Shown: positions 1 to 64,000, counted from the stretch's first letter. The stretch: DNA of 64,000 nt from Eublepharis macularius (GCF_028583425.1 NC_072791.1:190688311-190752310); one strand, 5' to 3'. The notes: generated from the sequence alone by a model not told the origin. Translations and numbers: made by a program.

Positions 1-109
1 TCAGTTACCATTATAAGCAGTTCTTCTGATAGGAAGCTGAGAATATTTCTTGTGTGAGTTTGTTCATCCTGTATGTGTGTATGATCCCCCATCACACACA
101 CATTTTATT

Positions 110-360
110 TTTTTTTTATTTACTTTAGATGTTTATTCCGCCCTCCCTGCGAGACAAGCCCAGGGCGGATTACATTAAGTAAAAAACATTCCATATAATT
201 TACATCCAAAAGACAATTTAAAACAATAATAGCAAAACAGTACAGTATAAATATATAAAACAGTTTGATACACAACATAGCAGCTTGGGTTTTTTTTGTT
301 TTTTGTAAATAGAGTTTTGTTTCTAGTAGAGATCCTGGATAAAAACATTTTAAAATCCAT
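110..360 (-). repeat. LINE 3' end (L2/CR1-like), reversed
   Basis: On the - strand the sequence ends with a segment like 'taatccgccctgggctt ... gagggcggaataaa' followed by an A/T-rich tail. This matches the 3'-end style of the L2-like LINEs elsewhere in the window (for example 63330-63370). Upstream is an A-rich 3' UTR. The 5' limit is uncertain. Confidence 0.6.
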
Positions 361-1746
361 AGAACTGTAGGTTAGAAAGCTAAACCTGTCTTGAAAAAAC
401 CTACTCTGAAGAAAATGAGAGAAGCCTACTCAGGCAAAGTAGGTGAAAGGATTATTGTGTTGACAGAGTCGCCTGCTGTTATATTTGGTGGCCTCTGGGT
501 GGAGGGAACTAGAGAATACCTTCCTCAGCTGGTCAGCGCAGTAGAGACAGTTCCCAGGTGAACATCAAAACCTATTTCGAGAATATCAGCTCCCTTTGTT
601 TTTGTTCTACCTGTGTGTGTGTGGCATCCAGGGTTTTTTAAAATGAGAACTCATGGCAGCAGGTGTTTCATGCTGCTTCTAAAGATCTCTGTGTTGTGGA
701 GTAGGTATGCAGTCTGTGTGTGGTGGGGGGAGAGGCAGGAACTGATGAGTGAAGGGAAGCTGGAATTTCAGAGAAGGGAATTTCAGCTAGAACTGTAGCC
801 AAGAGAGCCTTCGGCTGAAAAAGGGTTGACAGAGCATGATGTAAAATATGAAGAATACGGAGTGAAGTAATATGGAAATTAAATTTGTGAAGAGAGCAGC
901 AATCTCTTACTGATTGTACAGCTCATTGATAATCCCACAAATTAACCCTTCATTTGTTTCTTTTAGTTATTTTTCATGCTAGCCAAATAAAAAGTGTTCC
1001 ATGTTGCCTAGTTTGCTGTGATTTGTGCCAGGCCCAAAGTTTGCTTTCTTGTTTCTTACGACAACACAGGCACAGTCTGATGTTCATTGCCTTGGGATGT
1101 TTGACTTTAGTGCAAACTCCTTCCCACCCCCCCACTCTCTCCCCCCCCCCCCTTCCGGACCATAAAAATTCCAAGTAGTGTGTGTCTTTAGTTTTCAAAA
1201 TTGTAGTGTTTCTGGAGGGTGAGGCTTTGTGTGGCAAAATGCGGATATATTTTCTCATGACTTTAGGTATTTTGAAAATCAGAGTTTTGAGATTGCTGAG
1301 GGGAGAGTAGATTGTTTTATGCCTTCACATCAGCCAAACATTTAGGAGATGCTTGTTCCATAAAAATTTGTTTGTTTTTGTTACTGTACTACTCTGTAAC
1401 AAAACGCTGACTTGAATTACTTCGGGGGAGGGGTAGTATGCCTTTTATTACAAAGAAACGTGAATGTTTATCTTCTGTTTTTGATTTGGATATTTGCTGT
1501 CATGGCATCTCTTCATTAACATAGCAGATAAACATCATCTTCAAAGTACAGTTTTGAGAAAATGCAACTGTGGGAATGAAGTCATAACTAGTAACATATG
1601 AGGGCAATCTAAGGAGTTCAAACAATGTTTAGTTTTTCCTAGAAGACTAAACATTTCCAACGTTGCATATATATATATAATTTGTACCACAAAATGATTA
1701 TCGCTAGTTTTAACTCAAGATGTCTGCTTGTCTTCCCCCCGCACAG
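361..1746. other. TANC1 intron, remainder
   Basis: Intronic sequence upstream of the first visible exon. It contains a short C-run at about 1140-1152 and a polypyrimidine stretch before the acceptor at 1746. No coding exon or clear repeat family was recognised. Confidence 0.6.
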
Positions 1747-54857
<53,111 letters not shown>

Positions 54858-56100
54858 ATAGGTCAACCTATTTTATCAGAAACCATGTCTCTCTTTGGTT
54901 GTAAAACTTAGTGCATAGTGGTATATACCTAATATTAATTGCTGATATTTTACAGGGTGTATAACAAACTTGATCATCCAGCCTCCTTGACATTAAACAG
55001 GCTGTCTGTGATGTCCAGTAGTATTAATCAAAATATGGGCTACCATCACTTAGTTAAGAATTGTTAATGCAGTGTAGGAAGAATTCCATCTTTAGCATCA
55101 AATTTTGTAAGAAAGGGTTTAAACATTCTTGCCTGATTAACTATATTAGCAAAAATACCAACTCTTTGAAAGGTTAATGAATTTATTTTGTACAGCCATG
55201 TATATATCTTGTTAAAAATGGTTTAACTCCTACAAGGTGGTGGGATCCATAGCACATCCAGAACTGTCCATGACTGTTTTCTTGTTGAAGATTAAGTATT
55301 ACTCTTTCATCTTAATACAGGTGTAATTTCAGGAGACCTTCTGTCACTTCTGTGCAAATCTTTCAGCAGCCATATTTTATTTAAATGTGTGAATAATTTT
55401 GTTTTTATAGCAAATAAGGCAGCAAATAAATTACAGGGGGTGGGGTTGCATGTGTTTTGTTCAACATCCTGTTATTGCACTGAGTAATATATGACATGTT
55501 AACAACATATAACAGCACTTTACATAGTTTATCTAAACACCTTTTGAGGTGCTATGTAAGTAACAAGATGGAGAATAAGGAAGAGGACTGCAAGCTTTGC
55601 TATGTTTTTATAGATAACCCAATGAACTTTGGTGGCAGGAATATGTGGATTTACTTTTATAGGAAGGGTATCTGATACTTTACCTTCAGTGCTTCAGTGG
55701 GAAACTTCTTAGTTGTAAGGATGTTTTCAAGATGACTAATTTGTAAGGACATTCCTGTAAGTAATAAAGGGCAACAGAATATTCCAGCTTGTGCAAGCCC
55801 AATCTTTAACAAATTATTCCCTTGTGTACAGTATGTATGTACATTGTAATGGCATTCTCGCACGGTTTTTTAAAAATTCCATAAACATTTGCAATTTCTA
55901 AATGAATTGTTACTCTTTAGCTTATTTATTGTTTCTCCTGGTATTTGTAAAATCTTATTTTATTCTCTCGTTCTGTAGATCTATTTTTTGCACAGCTACT
56001 GTATTTTTCCCATATGGAATAAAAGACTATTAATATAGTTTCCAATCCAGCAGTGTACTGTTTGTTACTACAAAATAAAGTTGGATCAGTTATCTGTGAT
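54858..56100 (+). other. TANC1: TANC1 3' UTR with candidate poly(A) signals
   Basis: Unique AT-rich sequence after the TGA stop, with no recognisable transposon. AATAAA hexamers occur at 55425-55430, 55763-55768, 56028-56033 and 56074-56079. The last two are the best candidates for the main 3' end, because U/G-rich sequence follows and the adjoining sequence changes character. The exact cleavage site is inferred. Confidence 0.7.
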
Positions 56101-56867
56101 GCAACTTTAGGGTTGGTTAGGAATTTAATGGCCATTTGCCAGGCTCAATGAGTTACTTTTCCAGCTAAGAATAACCTTTAAAAGGCTGTCTTGCTTTTTT
56201 GTCTCATCCTGGGTGTCTGGCTCAGTGCTGGCCCTCTAGTGGGCATGACAATCACTGAATATCAGGCTACTTGCAGATTGGGGCATACCACACACATGAT
56301 CTGTTTGTGCACTTTGAAGTCTTCTGGGGTATACTATGAGCATCACGGTTGTAGGAAACATCATTGATGTGCCCACTTAATTTGCTTCTCAGCATAGTTT
56401 GAGAGATTTGTCATTTAGTACTTGATCATGCCCCACTGAAGGTAATATCGAATAGTTAATTAAAGAAGCATGATGTCAGTGCTGGCTCCCAGCCAGAGTA
56501 ATTTTGCCAGGGCTGACTTGTGTCCCAGGCCACATATAATCAGGGCATTCGAAATCTGAAATACCAATGAAAAATTCTTCAAACTCCTACAACACTTCCT
56601 GACTCAGAAGACTTAATATGCTTAGTTGTAAAAGATTCCTTTGTCAACAGCTTTATTTTTTGAGTGAACATTTCTTATGATTATTCAGTTTACTTTAATA
56701 AGAGTCTACAGAAATTTTCAATTTCCCCCCAATTGTTCACATTTAAGTGTAAAGGAGTTTAACTGCAATATGCATTTATAGACAAGACAGGTACCTGCAC
56801 CAATACACAATCTAAATTACCCATCTCCAGCTTCATTTCCTTGAATTTGAAAGAATATTCAAATTAT
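56101..56867. other. TANC1-WDSUB1 intergenic gap and WDSUB1 3' UTR
   Basis: Unique-looking sequence between two convergent genes. It holds the candidate WDSUB1 poly(A) signal. No transposon was recognised. Confidence 0.6.
56652..56657 (-). terminator. WDSUB1: Candidate WDSUB1 poly(A) signal
   Basis: AATAAA on the - strand, about 210 bases past the WDSUB1 stop codon. If used, the WDSUB1 3' UTR is short, and its end lies roughly 550 bp from the last TANC1 signal. Confidence 0.45.
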
Positions 56868-57046
56868 TTAAGACAGTGGTTTTGGACTGTGTGTTGGCTG
56901 TGATTCTAACCAGCGATTGATGGCCATTTTCAAAGTTCTGTTTGGGGTAAGTCCAAGTCTCTGAAGAGGGAGATTTGTCATGGGGCTGGAGCGCCTTTTA
57001 TTAATGATCCAGTTTTCCATTGCCTCCTTCTCGTAAGAGTAGCCAT
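56868..57046 (-). CDS. WDSUB1: WDSUB1 terminal coding exon (C-terminal half of the U-box)
   Basis: Read on the - strand, an acceptor tttctctttag precedes 179 coding bases. They encode [21 protein letters not shown], then [29 protein letters not shown] and a short tail THSPKPLS before TAA. This is the second half of a U-box, an E2-binding fold of ubiquitin ligases. WDSUB1 is a WD-repeat, SAM and U-box protein, presumed to be a ubiquitin ligase. The residues DGYSYE, NWI, SPMTN and LTPN-TL are the conserved U-box positions. The tail after RWLE looks longer than the human end as I remember it. The preceding exon (start of the U-box) was not found up to 64000, so the adjoining intron is at least 7 kb. 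Human TANC1 and WDSUB1 are adjacent in the same convergent arrangement. Confidence 0.9.
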
Positions 57047-57416
57047 CTAAAGAGAAAATTATAAACACATCTTAATTGCTAACAAGGGTTATATGTATTT
57101 ACCCCAATCTTAAAGTAAAACCCATATTTTAGAAAGCGGCCTTAACAAGAATTGCAATATATTCAGACACAAGTTTTTTGAAGAACTCCCTCAATTCCCT
57201 ACAGGGTGGATAGACTATATTACACAACAGAACCTGGTTAAATGAGCTTTGAATCTAATAGCAGCTCCCCCCACCTCCAATTCAGCAAGGGCCTATGTTG
57301 TTTCAGAAGTTGGTGCATGCATTGGTCTGTAACAGCAAGCAGGGCCTGTTCGAGTGATTTCCCAACACAACCTAACAGCCAGGGTTATGCACATATAAGC
57401 CTATTAAAAGACCTAG
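57047..57416. other. WDSUB1 intron, unassigned part
   Basis: No named repeat recognised. Confidence 0.5.
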
Positions 57417-57603
57417 AATCCTATTTATCCTGTTTATCTTGGAAGCTAAGCAGGGTCGGCCTTGGTTAGTAATTGGGAGACCTCCAATGAAGATCAGGGT
57501 TGCAGATGCAGGCAATGGCAAACTACCTCTGTTAGTCTCTTGCCATGAAAACTGCACCAGGGGTCACCACAAGTCAACTCTGACTTGAGGGCTCTCTCCA
57601 CCA
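57417..57603 (+). repeat. 5S rRNA-derived SINE
   Basis: Positions 57437-57482 read 'atcttggaagctaagcagg', 'gtcggccttggttagtaat' and 'tgggagacc', a clear copy of the 5S rRNA internal promoter region. The body 'gcaggcaatggcaaactacc' and 'ccatgaaaactgcaccagg' are SINE features. The tail is missing. Confidence 0.88.
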
Positions 57604-57780
57604 CCATATGGGATGATGTCTTGGTGGAGTCAGTCTCCTCACTTGACCCTTCTTGCCAAGCATGTCAATGGCACAATTCTATATTCCTTTAGAAGACTAC
57701 ATGGGCAGCTCTAGCTGCTCATCTTGCACAATGTCAGCTCAGAACCCTTCTACATGATAAAAGCAAGATCAGTATGTGAC

Positions 57781-58010
57781 ATGTAGCACAGTGGTTAAGT
57801 GGTTCGGCTGCGAATCAGCACTCTACTGGTTTGAATCCTACTACTGCCATGAGCTCAGTAGGTAGCCTTGGGTAAGCCACTCCTCTCAGCCCCAGCTCCC
57901 CAGCTGTATTGTGGGGATAATAATAACACTAATTTGTTCACCACTCTGGGCGAGGCACTAATCTGTCTAGAAGAGTGGTATATAAGTGCAGTTATTACTA
58001 TTTATTATTT
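57781..58010 (+). repeat. tRNA-derived SINE
   Basis: Head 'atgtagcacagtggttaag', B box 'ggtttgaatccta', body 'taagccactcctctcagcc' and tail 'gtatataagtgcagttatta'. Same family as 6911-7144. Confidence 0.88.
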
Positions 58011-58990
58011 ATGTCCCAGACACCATCTTTGGTTCAAACAATCTCAAGAAAGAGAGATGGGAAAGACCAATTGGACAGCCACCAACCGAAGTCAACTGTA
58101 TTGAATCAGATGCAGCCAGTGCTTTGACTGTATAAAGCAGCTTCACAGTGAAAAACTGCATGTGTTATACATGAAAAATGTGACCCACATATAGACGTTG
58201 TATGGTAATCTGGTTTTTGACACTTTTTGTTAACAGAAAAAGGCAGGAAAACTCCTAGGGCTCTTTAAAATGGCCTTAGGTTTGACAATATTTTTAAACT
58301 TTTTAAAAAACTATTTTTTTTAAAAAAAACTAATACCTATCTAGCATCATTAGCCAAAACATTTTGGTCTGGATCCAGCCAAGGCACCCCAAAAGTTCCA
58401 CCTTTAAAAATGTATTTTTCTTTTAATACTCCTTGGGCTTTGACCATCTCTTCCATAATACCTACAGGGTACTATTTTCTTTCTACCTCTCCAAATTGCT
58501 CCTCAAAAACCAATCTTTTCCTTACATGCAGCTACATTTGCTCATGGATCTTTGTTAGGTTTGCTACTCATGGGGCTGATTCACACATTAAGCAGAGACA
58601 AACTTCAACCTTTTGCATCTTATGTCCCAGCAGTCACTCTGCTGAAGAACCTGGGTCCCACTATGATAGAAACAAAGAGCTCATTTCCCCCCAAGGACAT
58701 TTACAGGCACTCTGTTGTTATTACTTAGCATGCCAAAAGGTTATCTATGGCAGGTGGGATTGGTAGGAGATGGCACATCACACTTGCAGGTAGACGGGGT
58801 GTGTGTGTGTGTGTGTTAAGGGACAGTGAATGCTGAGTAAATTTTAAGGAAACCCAGTAGTACATGTACTAACAGTTAAGAACCACTGCTCTAAAGGAAG
58901 TTGCAGCCAGTCTTCTTGACTGCCTCACTACTGTACCTGTATGATGCATAGTTTCAGGTATGTAGCTGTGTTGTTTTGCAGTAGAACATC
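58011..58990. other. WDSUB1 intron, unassigned part
   Basis: A (GT)n run lies at about 58797-58816. No exon recognised. Confidence 0.45.
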
Positions 58991-59140
58991 AGGTTTTGAG
59001 TCTAGTGGCACTTTAGACACCAACAAGATTTTCAAGGAATAAGCTTCAGGGTGTTTGAAGACTCTCAAAAGCTTTGACTCTCAAAAGCTTATAACCTGAA
59101 AATCTTGTTGGTCTCTAAGGTGTCCCTGAACTCAAATCCT
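58991..59140. mobile_element. Foldback MITE
   Basis: The left arm is aggttttgagtctagtggca with 'ccaacaagattttcaagg' and 'aataagctt'. The right arm is its inverse, 'aagcttataacctgaaaat' with 'cttgttggtctctaaggt' and 'ctcaaatcct'. The arms are about 60 bp and the spacer about 25-30 bp. A half copy is at 38226-38300. Confidence 0.78.
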
Positions 59141-60479
59141 GTATAATATGTTTGCAAGCATTCACTGCTTTCATATTTTACATGATGTGTTCTTGTTTCC
59201 TCCTCCTTGTCAAGGACAATGGCTTCTTTTCCCTCTAGTGTCTTTCCCATTGCTGGGGAAAGGAACATGTCCCTCCTGAACTATAAAGCATTATTAAAAT
59301 TTCAGTTAGCTTTGTTAAACCACAGGATTCCTGCCCCCCACAAGCATCAGTAGCGTAAAATTTTATTAGGATCAGCTAATTATTAGCGCTTTATAACTGC
59401 AGTAGTATAACAACCATATATAGGCCTAGTGGTTAATAAAATGTTCTGAAGACACCATGATCAGTAACAATGTAGATTACCACTCACTGAAATCAATAAC
59501 GAGATACATTATGTACAAATCAAATTTTGCCCACATCTTGCACATCGTTGACTATAGTTTTCTCTGGTGGAAAATACGTAATCTGCTTTCCTTGGAATTA
59601 AAATTATCAGAATAAAAAAGTGCTTCGGTATAAGGTTTTGATTCTCAGCTCTTCTATTCTATTACTGATTTTTAATACTTGCTTTAAAATTGCTTTCCCA
59701 AGTTCCACCTCGGAGCTGTCAAAGGAATCATCAGAACTGCTATGCAGGGTCCCTTGAGCCCATCGCCTTCCATGTATAAAACAGCAGGACCAAAACAGTG
59801 ACGTGACTAGGCAGTAAATTGCAATTGATAATCTGCATTTTAATAGCCCTCATTCAGTACAGCTAAATAAAAAGTCATGTATGAGATGCTACTTTCTTGT
59901 AAAAGCCATCGCATACTTATGTTGAGTTATACACATCTTCCTCAGAAGCCCATTTGTATTTTAAGATTCAATTACCATTCAATAAATGTAGTTTGCTTGT
60001 CTTTATCACCTTTTCAAAACGAAAAAACCAAGGATTAAATGAATCCCAATATTTGTATTTAGCACATTTGAGGCGTAAGACAGGTATCAAGGAGGAAGAT
60101 ATAAAAAGCACTGAAACAGTAATCATGGGTTTACTGATATGTCTAATGCATTTCATAAAAGTATTTCTTACTGGGCTAGAAATGAAAATAAACAAGGTAG
60201 AAATTATGAGTATGTGGCTAGAAGGAGCAAGTTTATGCTTGCAAATACTAGTAATTTACTCCCACATTCACTTCACTTCTGTGCTGTTCCCACTATTGTT
60301 GAGAGGTAGTGGTGAAAGAGCTCCTGCCGTTCCTTTTTATTTTGTCTGCAAACTGCAGAAAAGAGATCTCACAATCCCTTAAAAGAGCGTGAAGATGCTA
60401 TTTTGAAAAAAAGTTATACTATTTCTATCATGTGACCTGGAAGACAAATATAATATTACTTAAACCACCCACAAGTCTC
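59141..60479. other. WDSUB1 intron, unassigned part
   Basis: AT-rich. The 142-codon open frame at 59954 has no recognisable motif. Confidence 0.45.
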
Positions 60480-62035
60480 TTGGGCTTCCCACTGGGTACA
60501 TTAGACCCAAACCACCAGAGCTCAAAGACCTGCCTCCTGCATGCCTTTCTCCTCACAGGTACTACTGATATTAGCCTGGGATAGCTACTTAACTGGAACC
60601 CCCATGCAGGCAGGCTTGCTTGTGAGGAGACCTAGATGCAGAGAGCTGCTCCCTTTGATCTGCAATTTGATCTGCAACTGGGATGCAAGCCCCACCTCCT
60701 ACTTGCCTTTCTCCTCACAGGTACTACTGATGTTAGCCTGGAATAGCTATTTAATTGGGACCCCATGCAGGAGGCACGAACTGAAGGGTGAGAGCACAAG
60801 GGCTCTTAGCCCATGGCTCTTAACCTGGGGCACGCAGCTGGGGAGCAGTCATCAGCTACATGAGTTGGAGGACACAAGAGGATAGGAAGAACGTCACTGA
60901 TCAACACTGCTTGCTTAAATATACCATAATTGTAGCCCTAGACTGTTGCCTGAGATGAGACCCCCAGCATGTTTGGTATTCCAATATGTGATTGTAGGGT
61001 GCAACACCGAGCTTCTTACTTATTACTTGCTTGGTTGAAAAAGTCTGGTGAATTTACTATTCAAGTGCAGTTAGGAGCTTGTAGATATGGGAGTGAGACT
61101 TACCAAAGGCACCCAGCATCAAGCAGTAATGCTCGCTGCTTATCCAACCTATCTAGTATTTCACCTACGGTGAAATACGGTGCCACTTCCACCCCTCCTT
61201 GCTACACTAATATTATGTAATACCAGACCTGTTAGGCACAAAGTTGCATGCATTGCTGGGATGTTGCAGGAAGAGAAAATTGATGTGGCTTGCCTAACAG
61301 AGACATGGTTGCAGGAAAATGACAAGGTGTGTCTATCCCAACTAACTCCCCCTGGCTATGCCATCCTACAACCTCGCTATGGTAACCGGGGAGGAAGAGG
61401 TGCTATTAATCTCCGTGAGTCCTTCAACTTCCACAGATCTCCAGTACAAGCTATAGCTGTTATTGACTGCATGTTCCTGTCTCTGGGAATTAAAGATAGA
61501 TTGAGTAGCCAACTTATTTACAGACCACCCAACTCCCCCATAAGCACCCTTTCTGAGTTGGCAGAGCTGCTAGCAGCCATAGTGCTGTTAACACCTAGAC
61601 TTATTGTTCTGGGAGACTTTAACATCCATGCTGAATGTTCAAAGTCAGGCCCGGCTCAGGAATTTATAGCTTCCCAGGCAACCCTAAGCCTGTCTCAAAC
61701 AGTGACAGGCCCTACACATGAAAGAAGCCACACCTTAGACTTAATATTTTGCACTGAGCCTTTGAGGGAAAACCTTGTTTCCATGTTGGAGATTCAGCCT
61801 GAACCATAGTCAAACCATCAGCTGCTGAAGGCAAAAGTGAATATAGCTTGAACACCACACAAAATGAGGTGTCCAGTTAAAATGATTCACCCACAAAGGC
61901 TCATAGACTCTTCCAGACTGCAAAATGCCTTGGGGAAGTTCAGAATTCCAGACACGTACTCCACAGAAGTGGCTGTAGGAGCATGGAACACAAAGCTCCT
62001 TGAAGCAATTGACACCACTGCTGCTTATCAACCCC

Positions 62036-63420
62036 TCAGGCCCTCGGCACTATTGATATTGCTAGATCTCTCAGCAGCATTCAACACGGTCGACCATGAA
62101 TTGTTGGCCCACCGTCTCGCCGATGTGGGGATCCGAGGGACGGCCTTGCAGTGGCTTGTCTCTTTTCTCCACAGTCGGGGACAGAGGGTAGCACTGGGGG
62201 AGAGGGTGTCCACACGCCAGTCACTGGTATGTGGCGTCCTGCAGGAGGCGATACTCTCCCCCCTGTTGTTCAATCTTTATATGCGCCCCCTCGCCCAGCT
62301 AGTGTGGAGTTTCGGACTGGGATGTCACCAGTATGCAGATGACACCCAGTTGTATCTGTTTATGGGCGGCCGACCTGGCTCTGCCCCGGATGCCCTTCTG
62401 AGAGCTTTGGAGGCCGTGTCTGTTTGGGTGAAGCAGAGCAGACTGAAGTTGAACCTCGCGAAGACGGAGGTCCTGTACTTGGACCTTGGGCTGTCGGATG
62501 CGAGGTTCCATCTCCCAGCCTTTGGGAGGGCCCCGTTGGTGCCCGTCTCATTGGTTAAAGTCTTGGCGTGATCTTGGATTCCTCCCTGTCTATAGAGACC
62601 CAAGTCGCATCTGTCGCCCCGACTGTTTTTTTCCACCTGCTGCAAGCCAGGCAACTTGCCCCCTGTCTCTCAGCCCAGGACCTAATGACAGTGATCCATG
62701 CAACGGTCACCTCCAGGCTGGACTACTGTAACTCACTCTGTGCAGGGCTTCCCTTGAGTCTGATCCGGAAACTACAATGGGTCCAGAACACTGCTGCTCA
62801 TGTCCTGATGGGTGTTCCATACAGGACACATATTACACCAATCCTACAGCAGCTTCACTGGCTCCCCGTGGAATTCCGGATCTGTTTCAAGGTGTTGGTT
62901 TTAACCTTTAAAGCCCTAAACAGATTGGGACCAGCATACCTGAGGGACCATCTCTCCCCGTATGTGCCCTGGAGAGCACTTCATTCAGTGGGTAAGTACT
63001 TACTCCCTCCCTTTTCGGTCCTGGCCCCAACCTGGTGGAACTCTCTGTCTGAGGACACTCGGGCCCGCCAGGATCTTGTATCATTTCGGCAGGCCTGCAA
63101 GACGGAGATGTTCCACCAGGCTTATGGTTGAGGCCAGCGTCAGGACCATCATTGAGCCTCCCACCGGTCTCCGGTATTCAAGTACAGCTTGTGTGTCTGT
63201 CTACCTCCTCTTTGTATGCTGAGGGCAGGAACGTGTAGCCAACTAGATCAGGTTTTTGTATATATATAATTTTAATTGCTGAACTTTATTGTAGAATCTG
63301 CTATGTAATTGTATTTTATGACTGTTGTACCCCGTCCTAAGCCCACTTGTGGGAAGGGCGGGTTAAACACCAACTAAACTAAACTAAACTAAACTAAACT
63401 AAACTAAACTAAACTAAACT
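62036..63420 (+). mobile_element. L2/CR1-like LINE, 5'-truncated, nested in an older LINE
   Basis: It starts inside the reverse transcriptase at PSALLILLDLSAAFNTVDHE. It then has SLVCGVLQEAILSPLLFNLY (PQG-SPLLF region), QYADDTQLYL (catalytic YADD) and SRLKLNLAKTEVLYL. The C-terminal part, in a second frame from about 62568, has VTSRLDYCNSLCAGLP, LQQLHWLPVEFRICFKVLVL and LAPTWWNSLSEDTR, ending at a stop near 63131. One reading-frame shift near 62565 breaks it. The 3' UTR ends 'gggaagggcgggttaaac' plus an (AACTA)n tail (63370-63420). The long intact stretches suggest it is younger than its host LINE. Confidence 0.9.
63370..63420 (+). repeat. (AACTA)n tail of the inner LINE
   Basis: About ten tandem five-base units at the 3' end of the inner LINE, marking its boundary with the older LINE. 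Confidence 0.95.
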
Positions 63421-64000
63421 TGGGACGGAAGCCAGCACCATGGTTTATCATGGAATGGCTGACATGAAGAGGGTCGAAAGACATCTAGAAAGATGCTGGT
63501 AAAAAACTCGCATGGAAGCTGATAGAGCATGCTACAGAAAACACTGAAGTGGAAATGAAAGTGACAAAGAAATGTTATTTCTCAGCAACTACTGCATCGG
63601 CTAGTTCACAAACATCTCAATTGTTAAGGATATCCAGACACCTCCTAACCCCTAAATCTGAAACTTTACAGTCCCAAGAATAGACAATTAGCTGTGAGGC
63701 CTTTGCTAAGTTTTTCACTGATAAAATAGCAAGAATTCACTTTGGTCTAGATGCTAGCTGCAATGCAAATGAGATGGAACAAATGCTTAATACACCATCT
63801 GGTTTACATTTAGACTGCCTTGAACCAATTACAATGACAGATCTTAACAGGATCCTGACATCTATTAAAGCCACTACTTGTGCACTTGATCCTTGCCCCT
63901 CTTGGCTGCTAAAACCAAGTAAAATCACATAAGCAAACCACTGAGGTCTATTGTAAACCAATCACTAACTCAAGGCACCTTCCCCCAGCCACTCAAACAG

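Larger units (their letters stand above)
60480..64000 (+). mobile_element. Old L2/CR1-like LINE, interrupted by a second LINE, running off the window
   Basis: The 5' part has a 70-bp segment repeated at a spacing of 161 bp (60543 and 60704). An endonuclease-like stretch at about 61210-61800 encodes VACLTETWLQENDKV (catalytic Glu), IYRPPNSP, IVLGDFNIHA and HTLDLIF. The sequence then reads AVGAWNTKLLEAIDTTAAYQ and stops matching near 62036. It resumes after the inner LINE at 63421 with GRKPAPWF, FFTDKIARI and LNRILTSIKATTCALDPCPS. These are the linker and N-terminal reverse transcriptase region expected next. Several stops are present. The rest of ORF2 lies beyond 64000. Confidence 0.85.

Noticed and set aside
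57437-57482. A 5S rRNA gene or pseudogene
   Set aside because: Only the internal control region matches. The rest has SINE body features, and a second copy with a LINE-like tail exists at 14592.
61180-63131. A single LINE gene with endonuclease and reverse transcriptase
   Set aside because: The missing linker between the two domains is found after the inner element's tail, so these are two separate insertions.

Overview
The window is vertebrate nuclear DNA, most likely from a squamate reptile (a lizard, perhaps a gecko). It has widely spaced exons with GT-AG introns. It also carries tRNA-headed and 5S rRNA-headed SINEs of the kind known from squamates, L2/CR1-type LINEs, a BovB/RTE-like LINE fragment and many short hAT-type DNA elements. 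The species call is an inference from the repeat mix; the gene content alone would fit any amniote. No bacterial, CRISPR or operon-like structure is present.

About 1.7-54.9 kb holds the last 17 coding exons of TANC1 on the + strand. TANC1 is a postsynaptic scaffold with a STAND-type NTPase, ankyrin repeats, TPRs and a C-terminal PDZ ligand. The exons total 4,220 coding bases (about 1,406 codons). Every intron joins in frame, and the protein ends in ESNV. Roughly the first quarter of the protein, including the P-loop, lies upstream. The 3' UTR runs to poly(A) signals near 56.03-56.08 kb. Facing it on the - strand, at 56.87-57.05 kb, is the terminal coding exon of WDSUB1, which encodes the end of the U-box. 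The rest of the window lies in the adjoining WDSUB1 intron. TANC1 and WDSUB1 are also neighbours in human (2q24), which supports choosing TANC1 over TANC2.

Almost everything else is transposon-derived. There are five hAT-like elements with clean 8-bp target duplications (3.5, 18.4, 23.75, 27.7 and 37.3 kb), one more inside a LINE (32.5 kb), and a 1.5-kb relative (38.9 kb) carrying its own minisatellite. Several are foldback elements with long palindromic arms, and two GC-rich ones carry a perfect TGACGTCA (CRE) site. LINE remnants lie at 0.1, 4.2, 5.5, 8.8, 13.0-13.9, 27.5-28.7, 30.2-33.5, 35.1-35.7, 47.0-47.6, 52.3-52.8 and 60.5-64.0 kb. The last is a LINE inserted into an older LINE of the same general type. 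A second composite element at about 47.7-48.8 kb holds a minisatellite with units of about 78 bp.

I found no clearly novel gene system. The best leads are the two foldback hAT families, the CRE-bearing elements, the nested LINE, a 140-bp direct repeat that brackets a TANC1 exon, and the convergent TANC1/WDSUB1 3' ends.
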